DNA from: Pyrrhoderma lamaoense
Lineage: Eukaryota > Basidiomycota > Agaricomycetes > Hymenochaetales > Hymenochaetaceae
Assembly (NCBI GenBank): GCA_002794735.1
Contig: NBAZ01000006.1
Span: 1,116,001 to 1,180,000 of the forward strand
Direction: 5' to 3'
DNA length: 64,000 nt
In this document: positions 35,724-47,771 of the stretch, piece by piece
Position numbering within the stretch: position 1 is the stretch's first letter
Layout of the letters: every line of letters starts with the position of its first letter
Made by a program: the position numbers and the translations under genes
The notes under the pieces: generated by a model
What the model saw: the letters and a program-made list of their open reading frames with translations, nothing else
Databases searched by the model: none
What the model was told of the DNA's origin: nothing

Positions 35724-38439
35724 TTGTACCTATGTGTCTACGGTTAAGTATGAACTGATGGAGTACTCTCGTTGGGAATACGGTTTATGGAAGAGTAGTG
35801 GGGGAATAGTAGAGAGAGTTGTTCCGGACTAGACGTGATTTGGAACTTGTTGTGATGCTGTTCTATTCTTATATATCCCCGGGCTTGTCGAATAGGAAAG
35901 GGATATGCAAGAATAAGGAGAGAAAGAGAGAGAAAACAAAGACGGGATAGTGATTAAATGTGGAAGAAGGAAAGAGATAGACAGGCAGAAGGGAAGGTGG
36001 GAGTACACGGGAAGGAGTGCCGGATTTTTTTTAAATGACTTTTTTTAAAGTATTATTATAGCTGGGTGGGCTGTTATTGTTGATGGCTGTGGTAAGACGA
36101 GAAAGAAGGACGAGGTTGTGGATTGGGATGGATGCGAGATGCGATGCTACCCGAAGTGGACTATGGACGGGATGAACGGAGCCAACAAGTTTATTGTCTG
36201 CTGAGGGGAACACGAAACAAAGCCACTCTCGCTCGCTCGAGTCCTCTCCTCGGGGTCCCTCGCCCCCTCGCTCTTGACTGACTCTTCACTCACAGCCTAT
36301 TGAAGTAGATGATTATGATATTTTGAATAATGACTATTACCCCATTAGCCGCTCGCAGGGAGCGCGCGTGCGCGCTCCCCTCGAACATGATGATATGTTA
36401 TGTATGTAATTATTATAAGCAGTGCAAGCCCTCGCATCCCTCCACACACACACCATATAAAATTTGACAGTCATCATTCAGAACCTGTGCAACCCGATTC
36501 TCAAACATAAATTGAAGTAGTTCATTCTTATTGGAATCAATTAGTTTCTTACTTTCTTTCCCCAGACATCTATTTTTTTCCTCGTCTTGCACCGCCTCAT
36601 TCTCGGATCTGCCGATAGAGGCCCTCCCTATATAAAATGAATAACACTCACTTCCTCTTTTTCTTTCCCATTTTGTAATGAATCTCACAATCAATTGGTA
36701 CATGTACATACATACTCGAGTTGATTATTAGGCCCGATCCAGTGTTCGTTTCCTCATACATATACAACATGCATGCACATATAAGTAACAGTCTTTAAAT
36801 TGTTCACTCCCACCTGCCTATGAGAAATAATAGAATACATGTACTTTCGGCTCGCATCCCGTTCCGATTTACCTTTTCTATCCTCCTTTTACTCATAGGT
36901 TCAAGATACAGTCCGATGTCTCATCATATACCATACTTCTGTCCATCCGCCTCGTATAGTCCATAAGTAAATCACTCATTCCTATCATCCATCACAAAAT
37001 TTTCACTCAAGTTACAAAAAAAACGTGTTTACATCAAAGAAAGAAAGAAGAAAGAAAGTAAAGAAAGAAGAAAATTATAGTTTATTTCTAAGATTAAGAA
37101 AACATGCTTTTGAGTGTAGGAATTAATGAAAGGTCCTACCTAATTTTTTTTCCCATTTTCTGTATTTCCTTAATTCCTTATTTCCTTATTTCCTTATTTC
37201 CGTATTTCCATTTTCTGTTGCGTTCTCGTTCTCATTCTCGTACATTGTACATGTGTACATGTTACTCCTCCAACAGCTCACAGCTCCTACACACACAATT
37301 CAAACCAAAGCTGTAAACAGTGGTGAAGTTTCTAAATTTCGAAGTAAACAAAATAAAAATAAAAATGACTTCATATGATATCAGGTTAATCAACATACTT
37401 ATCATTCATGATGGTTGGTTATATTTTAATTGGTATAATTGATATAAGGTATACATGTTATTTAAACTCTTACATGCAACGTAATTTCTTCGTCCGATTT
37501 GTTTTTTTTTTTGTTTTTTTTTGTTTTTTTACCACTTCTCCATGAAGAACATAGGTTTTTTTTTCAAGTAAAAATGGAAAGGTTGTTGGATCTCAAGATG
37601 CTGATAACTTCCTAATGTACTACTCCATTACTCCTTTACTACTTCCCTTTACTACCACCACTACTGCTACGAGTACTACGAATACATCCAACAACGTAAG
37701 CTTTATGTATATACATATATTTACCAAAGAAAAAAAAAAACGAAATGAAGTGAAACGAAAACGTAGAGCAAAGGGAAAGAAAAAGCTTGATGTTGGGTGT
37801 CGGTGTGGATGTGGATGTGAGCAAGAAAGAAAGAAGTTTTAAGTGGTGGCTTGCTCAGTCCCTCAAAAATCAAAAATAATATATGTATATTTATATAAAA
37901 GATGCAAGGACGGAAGGTCGGAAAGTCAGAAGTTAATTGAGAGGTGAAGCGGGAAAATTGAAAGAGAAGATTTGCGTAGAGGAAGAGGGGGGGGAGATCG
38001 TGATGAGAAAGAGAGAGGATACAGAAAGAAAGGAACGATCACAAATCGTCGTATACCAAGGTGACCAAAGTGATAAGTGAAAAGGTGAAGCGGTAGAGAG
38101 GGGGCTCGGAAAGAACTACGATTCTCCAATCTTCTTGCCCATCAAGCTTGCGAAGGGGAAAAAAAAAAGGAGTATCGAATTCATCACGAGAATAACAAGA
38201 ATAACAAGAATTTGACAGTCTACTAGCCTAGCCAGTCACTCACTCAATCTCGAAAACCTCAAGAACCTCAAACTTAAAACCCTTCCTCAAACCCAGGACC
38301 AATCCAGGACCAAGTACCAAGTGGCCAAGTGGCCAAGTGTTAAGCGTTAAGGCGTTATGGTGTTAAGGTATTAAGATATCAATGTGTTACAAAATCCCCA
38401 ACCCCTCCCTAGTCCATTAACCTATTTTACTTCATTCTT
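35724..38439. other. 2.7-kb gene-poor region upstream of the CaMK gene
   Basis: It holds the CaMK promoter and the 3' flank of PEX3. It includes a perfect 10-bp GC-rich inverted repeat (36358-36379), T-rich runs (37501-37530) and purine-rich sequence (37025-37075). No convincing coding gene or RNA is visible. Confidence 0.5.
36358..36379. repeat. GC-rich perfect inverted repeat
   Basis: GGGAGCGCGC, two bases, then its exact reverse complement GCGCGCTCCC, in an otherwise AT-rich upstream region about 640 bases before the CaMK start codon. It could be a cruciform-prone site or a symmetric protein-binding site; nothing in the sequence tells which. Confidence 0.6.
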
Positions 38440-41183
38440 TCATTGCGCAACAGGATAATCGTAACTAGAATAAATAATCGCCGCGAGCGCCGTAGTCTCC
38501 TTCAACCCAACCACGCTCTGTAAAAAAACGCGAAGTATCAGTGAACACGACCATATGACACGGTTACAAGGTCAAGTACAGGCGGTCGATAAATAAAAAA
38601 CAAGATACCGACGGAAAAGTAATTAAGAAAGAGAGGGGGGGGGGGGGGAAGGGGTAGGAGGGGGGAGGGGCAAACAGAATCCGATACTCTCATTCCTCCA
38701 GTAAGAAGTAAAAAAAGAAAGAACACTCACGTCAACAAGCTCATTAGGAACCGTATTAAGCGCATTATGTGCCCACTTTGCCAATCCAGGTAACATATTA
38801 GCAAGTCTAGGTTCTCCACCTCCACCTCCATCCCGCCTCCACCTCCACCCCACCCTCACTCCCCGCCTCTCCCTCCACCTCTCCCTCTCTAAACAAACTC
38901 CTCTTCAACCCATCGAACATAACCTCCGTAGCTCGATCTAACGAAACCTCCAAGACGGCCCCAAACGCCGGAGAAGCCGCCGTGACTCGTAACTCGGCTA
39001 ACAACCTCGCGAACACCTTGTCCGACTCTGGTCTGGTCTTCTTGAAGAGTAAGAGTGGGATTGGGAGTGGGAGGCGGGAGGGAGGGAGGTACGTGAGGAG
39101 TGGGGGTGGGAAGGAGAATGGGAGAGGGTGTGTAGGGATGAGGATGATATTGGAGGGAGTGCAGGTGCTTGGGATGATGATGGTTGAGGTACGGTGGATG
39201 TTTGTATGTTTGGGTTGGAAGGTGTTTGAGGGAGTGGTTGTGAGTACAAGTGTGAGTAAGAATGTGTGATAAGGTCAGAGGAACGGTATCCCGGAACGCC
39301 ACCCTCGCTGAAACATAGTGAGAGGGTTTCTGGGGAAGGAGGGATGATGCTAGAGAGGAAGCTGGAAACGTATCACAAGTTAGTCTGACGTTTGGAAGAA
39401 AATAAGAGTATAGAAGAAAGAAGAGGATGAGACTTGGTACCTACTTTATTCTTCGTTCTGTGCCTTCATACGTGATCTCATGTTCAACACGTCTTCTTAC
39501 ATCGCATATTAATCTGTACAGATCCTTCGACCCTAGTCTAGTCTTCAATGATACACTACCAAAATCGAATTCAAACCCGAAAGTCTAAGTTAGTTTCGTG
39601 TTTTTTTTGCATCAATATATAGGAGGTGTAAAGAGGAATACTCACCCTTCAAATACTTCTTCTACACTCCTCCTGACCCTTTCTCCAATATCCTTCCATC
39701 CCATATACAGTAACCACCAACTCAAAGTCAGAAACTTCCTCTCAGCTTCGGGTGTAATATAGTCAGGATCGTCCTCTTCTGATTGATTGCTATCAAGCAA
39801 CTCATCATCCAAAGTAAATCCACTGAAAAGGAGCGAGGAAAGTGACGCATTGAAGTGCCGAAGCTCTCGCATCTTTTCTTCTTGTAACAGCTGTTTTACA
39901 GATTGCACGTATTTTGACCGACCCATGATGTTGAGTTGTAGTGTTGTAAGTAATGCTAATAAGGTCGAGGAGTAGATAATGGTAAGAGTCCGAGTGAAGG
40001 CTGCATTATATGAAACATTTTGGATTAGTGTTAATCCTCAAAACGAAGGTGATCTAGTATAGCTCACTGAGTATTTTGACTTCTTGCCAAAGTTCAGCTT
40101 TAGATTTCGTATTTAAGGAGGATACTTCCTTTTCATCATCACTATGCATCTGGAAAACAATCCAAATAAGCGTAAGCATTGAAACATGTGTCAAGGGATG
40201 GAAGAGATAAGTAAACACTTACGGTACGAGATCTGCCTGGTTCTCGATCGCTTATACTTGAAGCAAGAGAATCACTCATAAATGAGCTTGTCATACCCGT
40301 CCCGGTGACATTAGAGATAGGAGAAATCAACGTCGGTTCTCGCCCTGAGCTAGAAGGGGCAGAGGGTATAGCCAACACAGGACCAGTCCCAGAAAGTTGC
40401 GTACTGAATTCGTCCGCCCAGCTCTGCGAAGATATAGAAGGAGCATTGATCACCGATTCATCGCCTGCCAACCCACTAGACTCAGTAACAGTACTTAATG
40501 GATCAGTAGACATAGACGCCGCTCTAGCTCTTGCATCATGGTTACCGTTATCTCTACCATTGTTATGGACGTTCGGGCTCAGGAATTCAACACTTGACGC
40601 TAGACTAGATTCTGACGTTGGAGGATTAGGTGAGGGTTCTCGTCCTCCGCCATTCCCACTTCCATTGCTACCACCGAGGCGTCTACTACTCGATCCGGCT
40701 CGAGCCTCCGAGAGCGTACTTGAAGCTCACGAGTAACTGATTCGACATCCATCCCTTCGACGATACCTCGGCTGAGCGTAGGGAGGTGGGCCATTATAGT
40801 GAACATGACATCATCTTGGTTTTGCTCGAATCGTCTTCGTAGACTTTATATAATTGCGGGGATAGTGAGTTGATAATTTATGGTGAATGTAATTTGAGTT
40901 AATTATAGTAGTAAATCGAGAATAAAAGATAGTCAAAGTTATGTTAGCATGTTGACAGAACAGCAGATTAACATATCGGTTTAAACAGTTAAAACAAGCA
41001 TAAAGTGATAAGCTATTCGACTTACTTCTCTCTAGCTCTTTGCATTTGAATGGCTTGTTCTCTCATTTCTTCGATACGTTCTGAGATATATTTTCCTGCC
41101 ATGTATACTGTGCCTGACACCCCGGCAGCAGTAATAAGCCCCTTCCTCCTCTCGTAAAAGTAGTTCCCTATTCGTTGTAGCAT
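38440..41183 (-). CDS. PEX3: Peroxisomal biogenesis factor 3 (Pex3)
   Basis: Peroxisomal membrane protein that docks Pex19 during membrane-protein import and peroxisome formation. It starts at 41183: MLQRIGNYFYERRKGLITAAG with a membrane segment (LITAAGVSGTVYMAGKYI), then EMREQAIQMQRARE, RRRFEQNQDDVMFTIMAHLPTLSRGIVEGMDVESVTREL. A Ser-rich insert follows, then MGRSKYVQSVKQLLQEEKMRELRHFN, ITPEAERKFLTLSWWLLYMGW, and the C-terminal FARLLAELRVTAASPAFGAVLEVSLDRATEVMFDGL and LANMLPGLAKWAHNALN. At least seven exons. Frame breaks, each explained by one lost base, occur in the insert (about 40600-40735) and near 39025-39050. A further frame change in Gly/Glu-rich sequence near 38830 is unresolved. Ends YDYPVAQ. 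Confidence 0.9.
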
Positions 41184-43802
41184 AACTTTACACTACCAAA
41201 GCATGTAACGGATAGTAACTTTAGAGTGTCCTGCTACTTAAGCTCTACACGAGTACTTTTTAAGCTACGAAAAAGAGGAGAACTCTTCCTGTTCCGACAA
41301 AGTCGCGTGTGCGCGTGCAATTGTAATAGTACCAGCAAATAGACGTTGGGCGTTGAGAGTCACAGATTAGCAGCCGCGGCGTTACTTTATCTTATTGTAC
41401 CTTTTTTCTCTCTCTTTTGGATCGGAGGATAGGGCGAAAGTTTCAGAGTCCCTGGAGGTAGTGGTTTTGATCTAGAACGAGTTTTGTCCAGCACAGTCAA
41501 GAGAGTATAGATTACTGGCTAGGACATGGACTTCACCGCTGTTGACGCGTGCCTCCCGCAACCGGACGCGGATGAAGACGGATGTTTTCATGTGTTTTCC
41601 TTACATCATAAATTGTAATTCTCGTATGACTAAGCAACACAACAACTCTGTTTCTAGATTACTCATACTTGAAATAGGAGCTACAACCATCTTGTTCTAC
41701 TGACACCATATGTATGCTGGTGATCTCCTTTCGATCTGTGATAGATTCTCGTCTGGTAACTGTGGCTTCTCCGATTATCTCCTACGTCTCTTTCTCTTCT
41801 CATTCTCAAAGCTTTCATCAAGAGGAAAATTGAGAGCCCTCATGTAGCTCATACATAATCCAAGTAAAATGTGGGTAGGATATACAAGACTTGATTCTTG
41901 TTATGCTTTTCGAAATATGATCTTGAATTTCTGTATAACTCTAGCTTCTCTGATATCATAGCTTGCTTAACATCTCAGTAACGCGTCTTGACAAAACATC
42001 TATTGTCGTTATGATTCAATAAAATAAAAATGCCTATAATGGCTGCATCATGGTACGTAGCTACGCGCAACGTAAAACTAGACTAGAACATGGGATGCTG
42101 GCTCTGTATCAGAGTACTGAACTTGTACTGGTATGGCAGCAAAATCACCATCAACTGCACACAGACATCAAGTATCACGGACGGAGTTGTTTCCCAGTTC
42201 ACTAACCAGTCGACAAAAGAGAGGAGTGAAATACAGCAGAAATCTGTTGAGCTTACTACTTACCCAGTGAGAGGGATTCTCTGTACGTCTGGGGTGGGTA
42301 CGGCAATGTCGAGGTTGATCAAACAAACATTTCTCTTCTGGTCTCTAGTGTTATTAAAAACCAGGTCTTTCTTACTGGTATCTCAGTAAATGATCTCATT
42401 TATCCTTAAACGTGTCTATCATAACTATAGGCACCTCTACTAATCTGCTGCTTCTGTTGTTTTTTGCTCGGATGGGTGCTAGATTATATGTTCATGAAAG
42501 TAGTTTCAACTAGTCTCCTGGAATCATCTATGGGCTTTTCTCCAAAGTCTAAGATATTCAAGCTGTATCCAAGCTGAACGATGACATGCTTCAAGCTCTT
42601 GAATCCCTTCTCGGCCCACGTTTGACTGGATCATTACCTTGCTTTGGAAAAGGCCTTTAAAATCATTGTGTGTTTTTCGTATCACAATATCTAATGATAT
42701 CTTGCAAAAGTTCCTTAGTTTTTCTGAAGTCGCATTCATCCACGGGAATATTTTGACTTATACTTCCTCCTTTATGATTGTATACTTTTTATCTCTTTTC
42801 TCGACAACCCCTCTCCTGGGTTTATCTTTCAAGTAAGCTGAGTAACAAATGTTTGCACTGAACATCCTTACTACTACGAGACAACGTCCGTAATGACCCA
42901 TCGATCCGGCCCGTGAAACCACCTTTCCTCGAGAAGTAGCTTAACAACTAATTAACATGCCTCTTTTTCTGTTTACTTTTGCCTGCCGTGATAGTCTCTT
43001 GATGTATATGTACATGTATATCTGAGACAGGGTATCCAATGAGTTTTTGCAAGGCCATAACTCACGTAGAGCGGAATAAGTGGATTTTCCAAGGGGTCTA
43101 TCAATCACTAAAGCTTGATTGTAGTTTCTAACGGATCTTGCTTTGAACCTGTGTTGTCTGGGTACTTGAATTGATTGAACAAAAAAAGGTAGAGGATGGG
43201 TGGCTCAGTGGCTCAATACCTGGAATCTCGGTTATGGTACACATTCTGTCAGGCACTTAGTACTTTGCTAGAAAAAGACATGGAAATACATATACATACG
43301 ATGAATATAGAGAAGAGGACTGAAAGAGGGGGAGTTAGTTGAGATTAAGTTTGATCCAATTAACGTGTAAATGTACATTGTACAATGTACAGCGCATGTA
43401 TATAAAAATATCCAGTAACATGCTAAATTATTGACCCTTTTCAGATGAAAGGACAATAATATTGTGTGTGACTGTATGTATTTGGGTGCTTAAAGCTGGA
43501 AGGCTTGTCCGGGTGCGTAATCGATGCAGATATCTGGAAATATTCATGACACAATGCAGCACTCTTCAATAAACAAACTAATTCCATTACGCTTCTAGAC
43601 ATATGTACTTAATTACTAGTCTGGGGGTGTATAAAACATGAATGGAAACGGTCCCTATCTAATCGACCAGTCAATGGAAGGATAACTCGTACATGCCAGT
43701 GATAAGCTTACCATCTGCTCTATGAGAAAAAGTGCTGTTTGCTTCTCTGAAGTACCCACTCGCAAGACTAATACCAATTAAGTAGATATCTTTCTACTTG
43801 CT
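41184..43802. other. 2.6-kb region without a supported gene
   Basis: This lies between the divergent starts/ends of PEX3 and the second FunK1 kinase. Short open frames (for example around 41526 and 42090-42389) have no recognisable domain or convincing splice structure. It contains an 18-bp perfect palindrome at 43373-43390. Confidence 0.45.
43373..43390. repeat. 18-bp perfect palindrome
   Basis: GTACATTGTACAATGTAC equals its own reverse complement. It lies in the 3' flank of the second FunK1 gene. Function is unknown; AT-rich palindromes of this size can occur by chance. Confidence 0.5.
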
Positions 43803-46359
43803 CTAATAACAACCCCCAGAGCTTTTCCCCCTCTGCTTCTTGGGCTCCCCAAAGTTAAAGTTTGATGAGCCACCACTGGTACGCTGCCTCCTCTTCATAC
43901 CTGCCTTTGGAGAAGATCTTACCGCTACATTTTGTGGAGTTGATATGGAACTAGTCACAAACATCTGTTCAGCGATGGATTTTTCTCCTTGGCTGTCACT
44001 TGTTGGAGTCAATGTAGGGCTGGAGTCATCAGAACACTGATCGCGAATGCTATCGGTGGTGTTTGTAATTAAGGATGAGAAAGGCTTGGATACAGCTACG
44101 TTTGAAAGCCGCTCGTCAAGATCAACAAGGGTATCCTCATCTTGCCGTGAAATAGAATCTAAATTGAAGGCGCTGTCACTTCCGCGTTGCTTCCGGATTT
44201 CAGCTGTATAATGTCTTGTATCATCCTTCTGGAAGAACGACTCCGCATGTATCTTGATTATTTCCTCCCGGACTACAGCAGGATCTTGGCCTGCAAGTCT
44301 AGATTTAAAGAGGCTACAAAGATTCACTTCCTTTTCCTCTGATTTTCCTTGAGCTTCATCAGGAAGAGGAGGGAAGAAGAACGATCGTAAAGCACACAGG
44401 TAATCTTTTATACCATCGAATTCCGGTATGAGTATATCCAGGATTCGACTTTTGAACAGGCCCTCGTCAGAGATACAATGGTATCGTGCGTGTGCGACAT
44501 TCCTCAGTGAATGTAAGTCTGTATTTCCGGCTTTCCAGGTTTCAAACAACGTAATATAGTCTTGTTTACTACGCCTTTTCGCTCCATTTTTGTTGATGGG
44601 CGGACAAGTAACGAAATGTAGGTAGCTTTTCTCTAGACAGACCCATAGCAGAACATAAAATGCGGATTCTAGATCATGATAGTAATTGTGCTGAAAGTCA
44701 GAGTAGCTAGCTAGTACTTCGTTTGCTATGAATGAGATTGTTCCCTGACATACAAGTCAGAATACAGGAGAAAAAAAATTTAATTGTCATCAGAACTTAC
44801 CAGTGGTTTGTTGAGAAGGTTAACCGTTTTCTCGTCCTTAGTGTCGACCGCAAACTCAAAGTCGATCAGACATCCATCCGTTTTTTCGTCCGTATCCACA
44901 AGGATTATATTCCTCTGGCTGATATCTCGATGCAGAATCTGTTTCTCGGTATACAAGTCAATAATTGCTACAAATTTTTCGGTTAGCCTTTTATCTGGTA
45001 GCTTATAATTGATACTTCACTAAGGAATATATTCAAAAACGCCGTGACAAGTTCATCTAGTGACTCGAATGCACCAATCGGCTTTCCTATCGTACTCACA
45101 ACAGTCCGATGATGTTTCCTATTGGAGATTTCGTAATCGCCCGTTTTTCCACGTTTTTTCATCTCATGTATGAGTAAACTTCCGCCTTGTCGAAAGGTTT
45201 TGGTCCCTCCATCCATTTCTTCATGTAATACCAATTGTGAAGTATTAGAAAAACTCTTCAGCTTTTCCATTACCATATACTCCTTCACCAGATTATTCTC
45301 ATTTACCCAGCTATCTTTTACTATGTAGCTTTCTTCCACAGTTCCCTCCTCATCTTCCCCGCTCATAATACGTCCTTGTACTAGCCATACTGTCGTTCCT
45401 TTGCAACGAATCCCCTCACGACGAAAGATCATTTCTATGATCTCCAGCTCAGCTGGAGTTCTGTCAGGTTGCTCAACAGTTAGATACCAGTGTCCCCCTC
45501 TCTTCTTGATTGTAGGATCGCATCCCAAGTATATCTCGTCAACGAACAGAACACCAATCGCCATCCGTAGGAATTCCTTCTTTTGCTCGTGGATATTTAT
45601 TCTCTTCGTCTTAACCACACCCGATCGGTCAAACAGATATACGATGAAATTGTCTTTAATAAATCCGAAACTAATCATCCATATCCGGCTGTCCTGGATG
45701 GAAAATGCCTCATGAACGTTTTCGGCAAGACTAGGTATTAAATCTATATCTTCGACATCAATAGACCATCTGACTTCTCCGAAGGCCATAAATGTAGTCC
45801 AGGCGTATGACTGTATCTCGGGTTCTCCCTCTGGTACACTTTTTTCTACAGGCCAATTTTCACCTTCTGAATTGCTCTTTTCTAGTCCGCCATTGTCAAC
45901 ATCACCATCCTGATACTTCTCTTCATCCCGTTCACTTTCTTCAGACTCGAGATCCCTTTCTGACTTCATCTCTTCTTCATCCTCGCCCTCATGCATTGCC
46001 GTTGGTATAGGAGCAACAACAAGATCTGGGCTCCATTTTCGATCTTGAATCCTCTCCCTATATTCAATAGGGATACTAAGTTCCGAAGTGTATGCCCTCA
46101 GTAGCCGCATATTACATTTACTACTGATCTCCTCGGCGATCCTGTTCAGTGCTTCCGCTATTCGTACCTGTGGATATGGTTCATCGTCTGATGGCCATGA
46201 CTCCCATCGTCCATTGAACACTCGCTCCCGCTCTAGAACTTTCTCCATCACAGAGAGCTCGACAGGATTACCATCGGTATCAAGAAACGCTTTATCAGGG
46301 ATGAGTTGACTTGCCAGTTCATTGAACGTAGTTTCGTATGTAGTTGGTATCAGGTCCAT
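43803..46359 (-). CDS. FunK1-type fungal protein kinase, second gene
   Basis: A FunK1-family kinase-like protein of about 800 residues, distinct in sequence from the one at 3055-5718. Three exons join in frame: about 45053-46359, 44804-45005 and 43803-44750, with introns GTGAAG...TTGTAG and GTAAGTTCTG...GTCAG. Exon 1 has an acidic stretch (HEGEDEEEMKSERDLESEES), then EESYIVKDSWVNENNLVKEYMV, matching the family's KDxW block. Exon 2 has the catalytic loop ILHRDISQRNIIL and LIDFEFA, where the metal-binding triplet is DFE. Exon 3 has HDLESAFYVLLWVC, also typical. The C-terminus is Ser-rich with a basic end (GMKRRQRTSGG, PKKQRGK) that may be a nuclear localisation signal. No frame lesions. Confidence 0.88.
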
Positions 46360-47771
46360 TACAAGAGTATCTTTAGTTTATGAAGCCTTTGCAGAAGGTT
46401 TTGTCTGTCTGGGTCCTATATGATTATACTGTCTCTTTTATATGTGTTGAGTCGAATGGCGCCGAGCTTGATGTCTTTGATGACACTAGCGAAGGAAAAG
46501 GTGAATCAAGGATCATTAAAAAAGTTAGGATAAGTTTCAAAGACAGGCGCTACAAAGGAGAAAAAAGAAATTGATAATTGAGGGCTCGTCCTTTACTCCT
46601 CACTTGCATAGCCTCAAGGCCTTCTTTTTATCATATCCCGATGGTTGCGATAGCTAGAATAAAATCATTTTATCAACGAGATAACGAGAACCTCTCATCG
46701 TTTCCTTCTCATATTTTTCAGTGGCATCTGAATAATAGGTTATCCCTACACACGCAAATTAAACGGTCGTTAGAGACACCGAAAATAAACTGGTCGTAAC
46801 CACGTGCACGCGATTTTTTAATCAAAACTATTGTTTGCTCTTATTTAGTCGGCTACGCGCCTCCATAAATTTCTGAAGCTCCTAGTCATCGTGACTTACA
46901 GAATGTGTCCTTAATAACTAATAGAACGGATATAATTGATCTCAATAAGACCACCCTTCATTATGACATTGAGTCCGATCTCGACTTATCTTCCCCCATG
47001 TGATAAGATGTTTTCATTCGTGATTGCACATCTTCAGATGGCTCACTGGCAAAGAACGACATTAGTCTCTCAGTGGGGATAACTTAGGTCTTCATGTGAG
47101 CAGTTACAGAATTAGCTCTTTACTTGCAAGTTCTCAACATCGTCCTTCGTCATTTTGCACTAGAACATGATAGTCATATTCGGGATAGATATCATGATAA
47201 ACATGCCAATAATCAAATTTGTATGAAGTGAGCAGGATAAGACAGTCACTCTTCGATTTCAAGTGTTCAATGAGGTGAAAGGGGAGAAATGATGAAAGTG
47301 ATAGACGGGTAGGATGGTAGGATAATATGATGATGGTTGTAGGTTTAGGCAGAAAACGAGGTGATAGAGAAAAGAAAGTGAATTAGATTTAAGAGGAGTT
47401 CAATGGATTGATGAATCAAGGGCAGATCAGAGTAAAGAAATATGGAGTTAATGGACAAGGACTTATGGATGAATAAAGAAAGGGAAATTTAGAGAGAAAA
47501 AAGATCAAAGGACGATGAAATACGGGAACGAAGTGGAAAAAAATGATAGAAACGTAGAACACATAGACATACAAGCATAACAAACAAATCAAGAAAGGAA
47601 AAGAAAAAAGAGTAAGTTAAACGAAGAAAAGGAGGATAAGAGCTAAAACAAGGGAATCTTGGTGGTTTAAGCACATAACACACGAAACATTCATAACCAA
47701 GGCAAGAGGAAGTATATATAAAGCAACTTTAATGATTACCACCATAGTTTAAGAAAGTTCTTTTATTTTTT
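46360..47771. other. 1.4-kb intergenic stretch, no gene seen
   Basis: It holds the upstream region of the second FunK1 gene and the 3' flank of CAC2. The part near 47280-47640 is purine-rich. No supported gene. Confidence 0.5.

Noticed and set aside
41526..41620. Short plus-strand frame MDFTAVDACLPQPDADEDG upstream of PEX3
   Set aside because: It ends within about 30 codons, has no recognised domain, and no convincing following exon.
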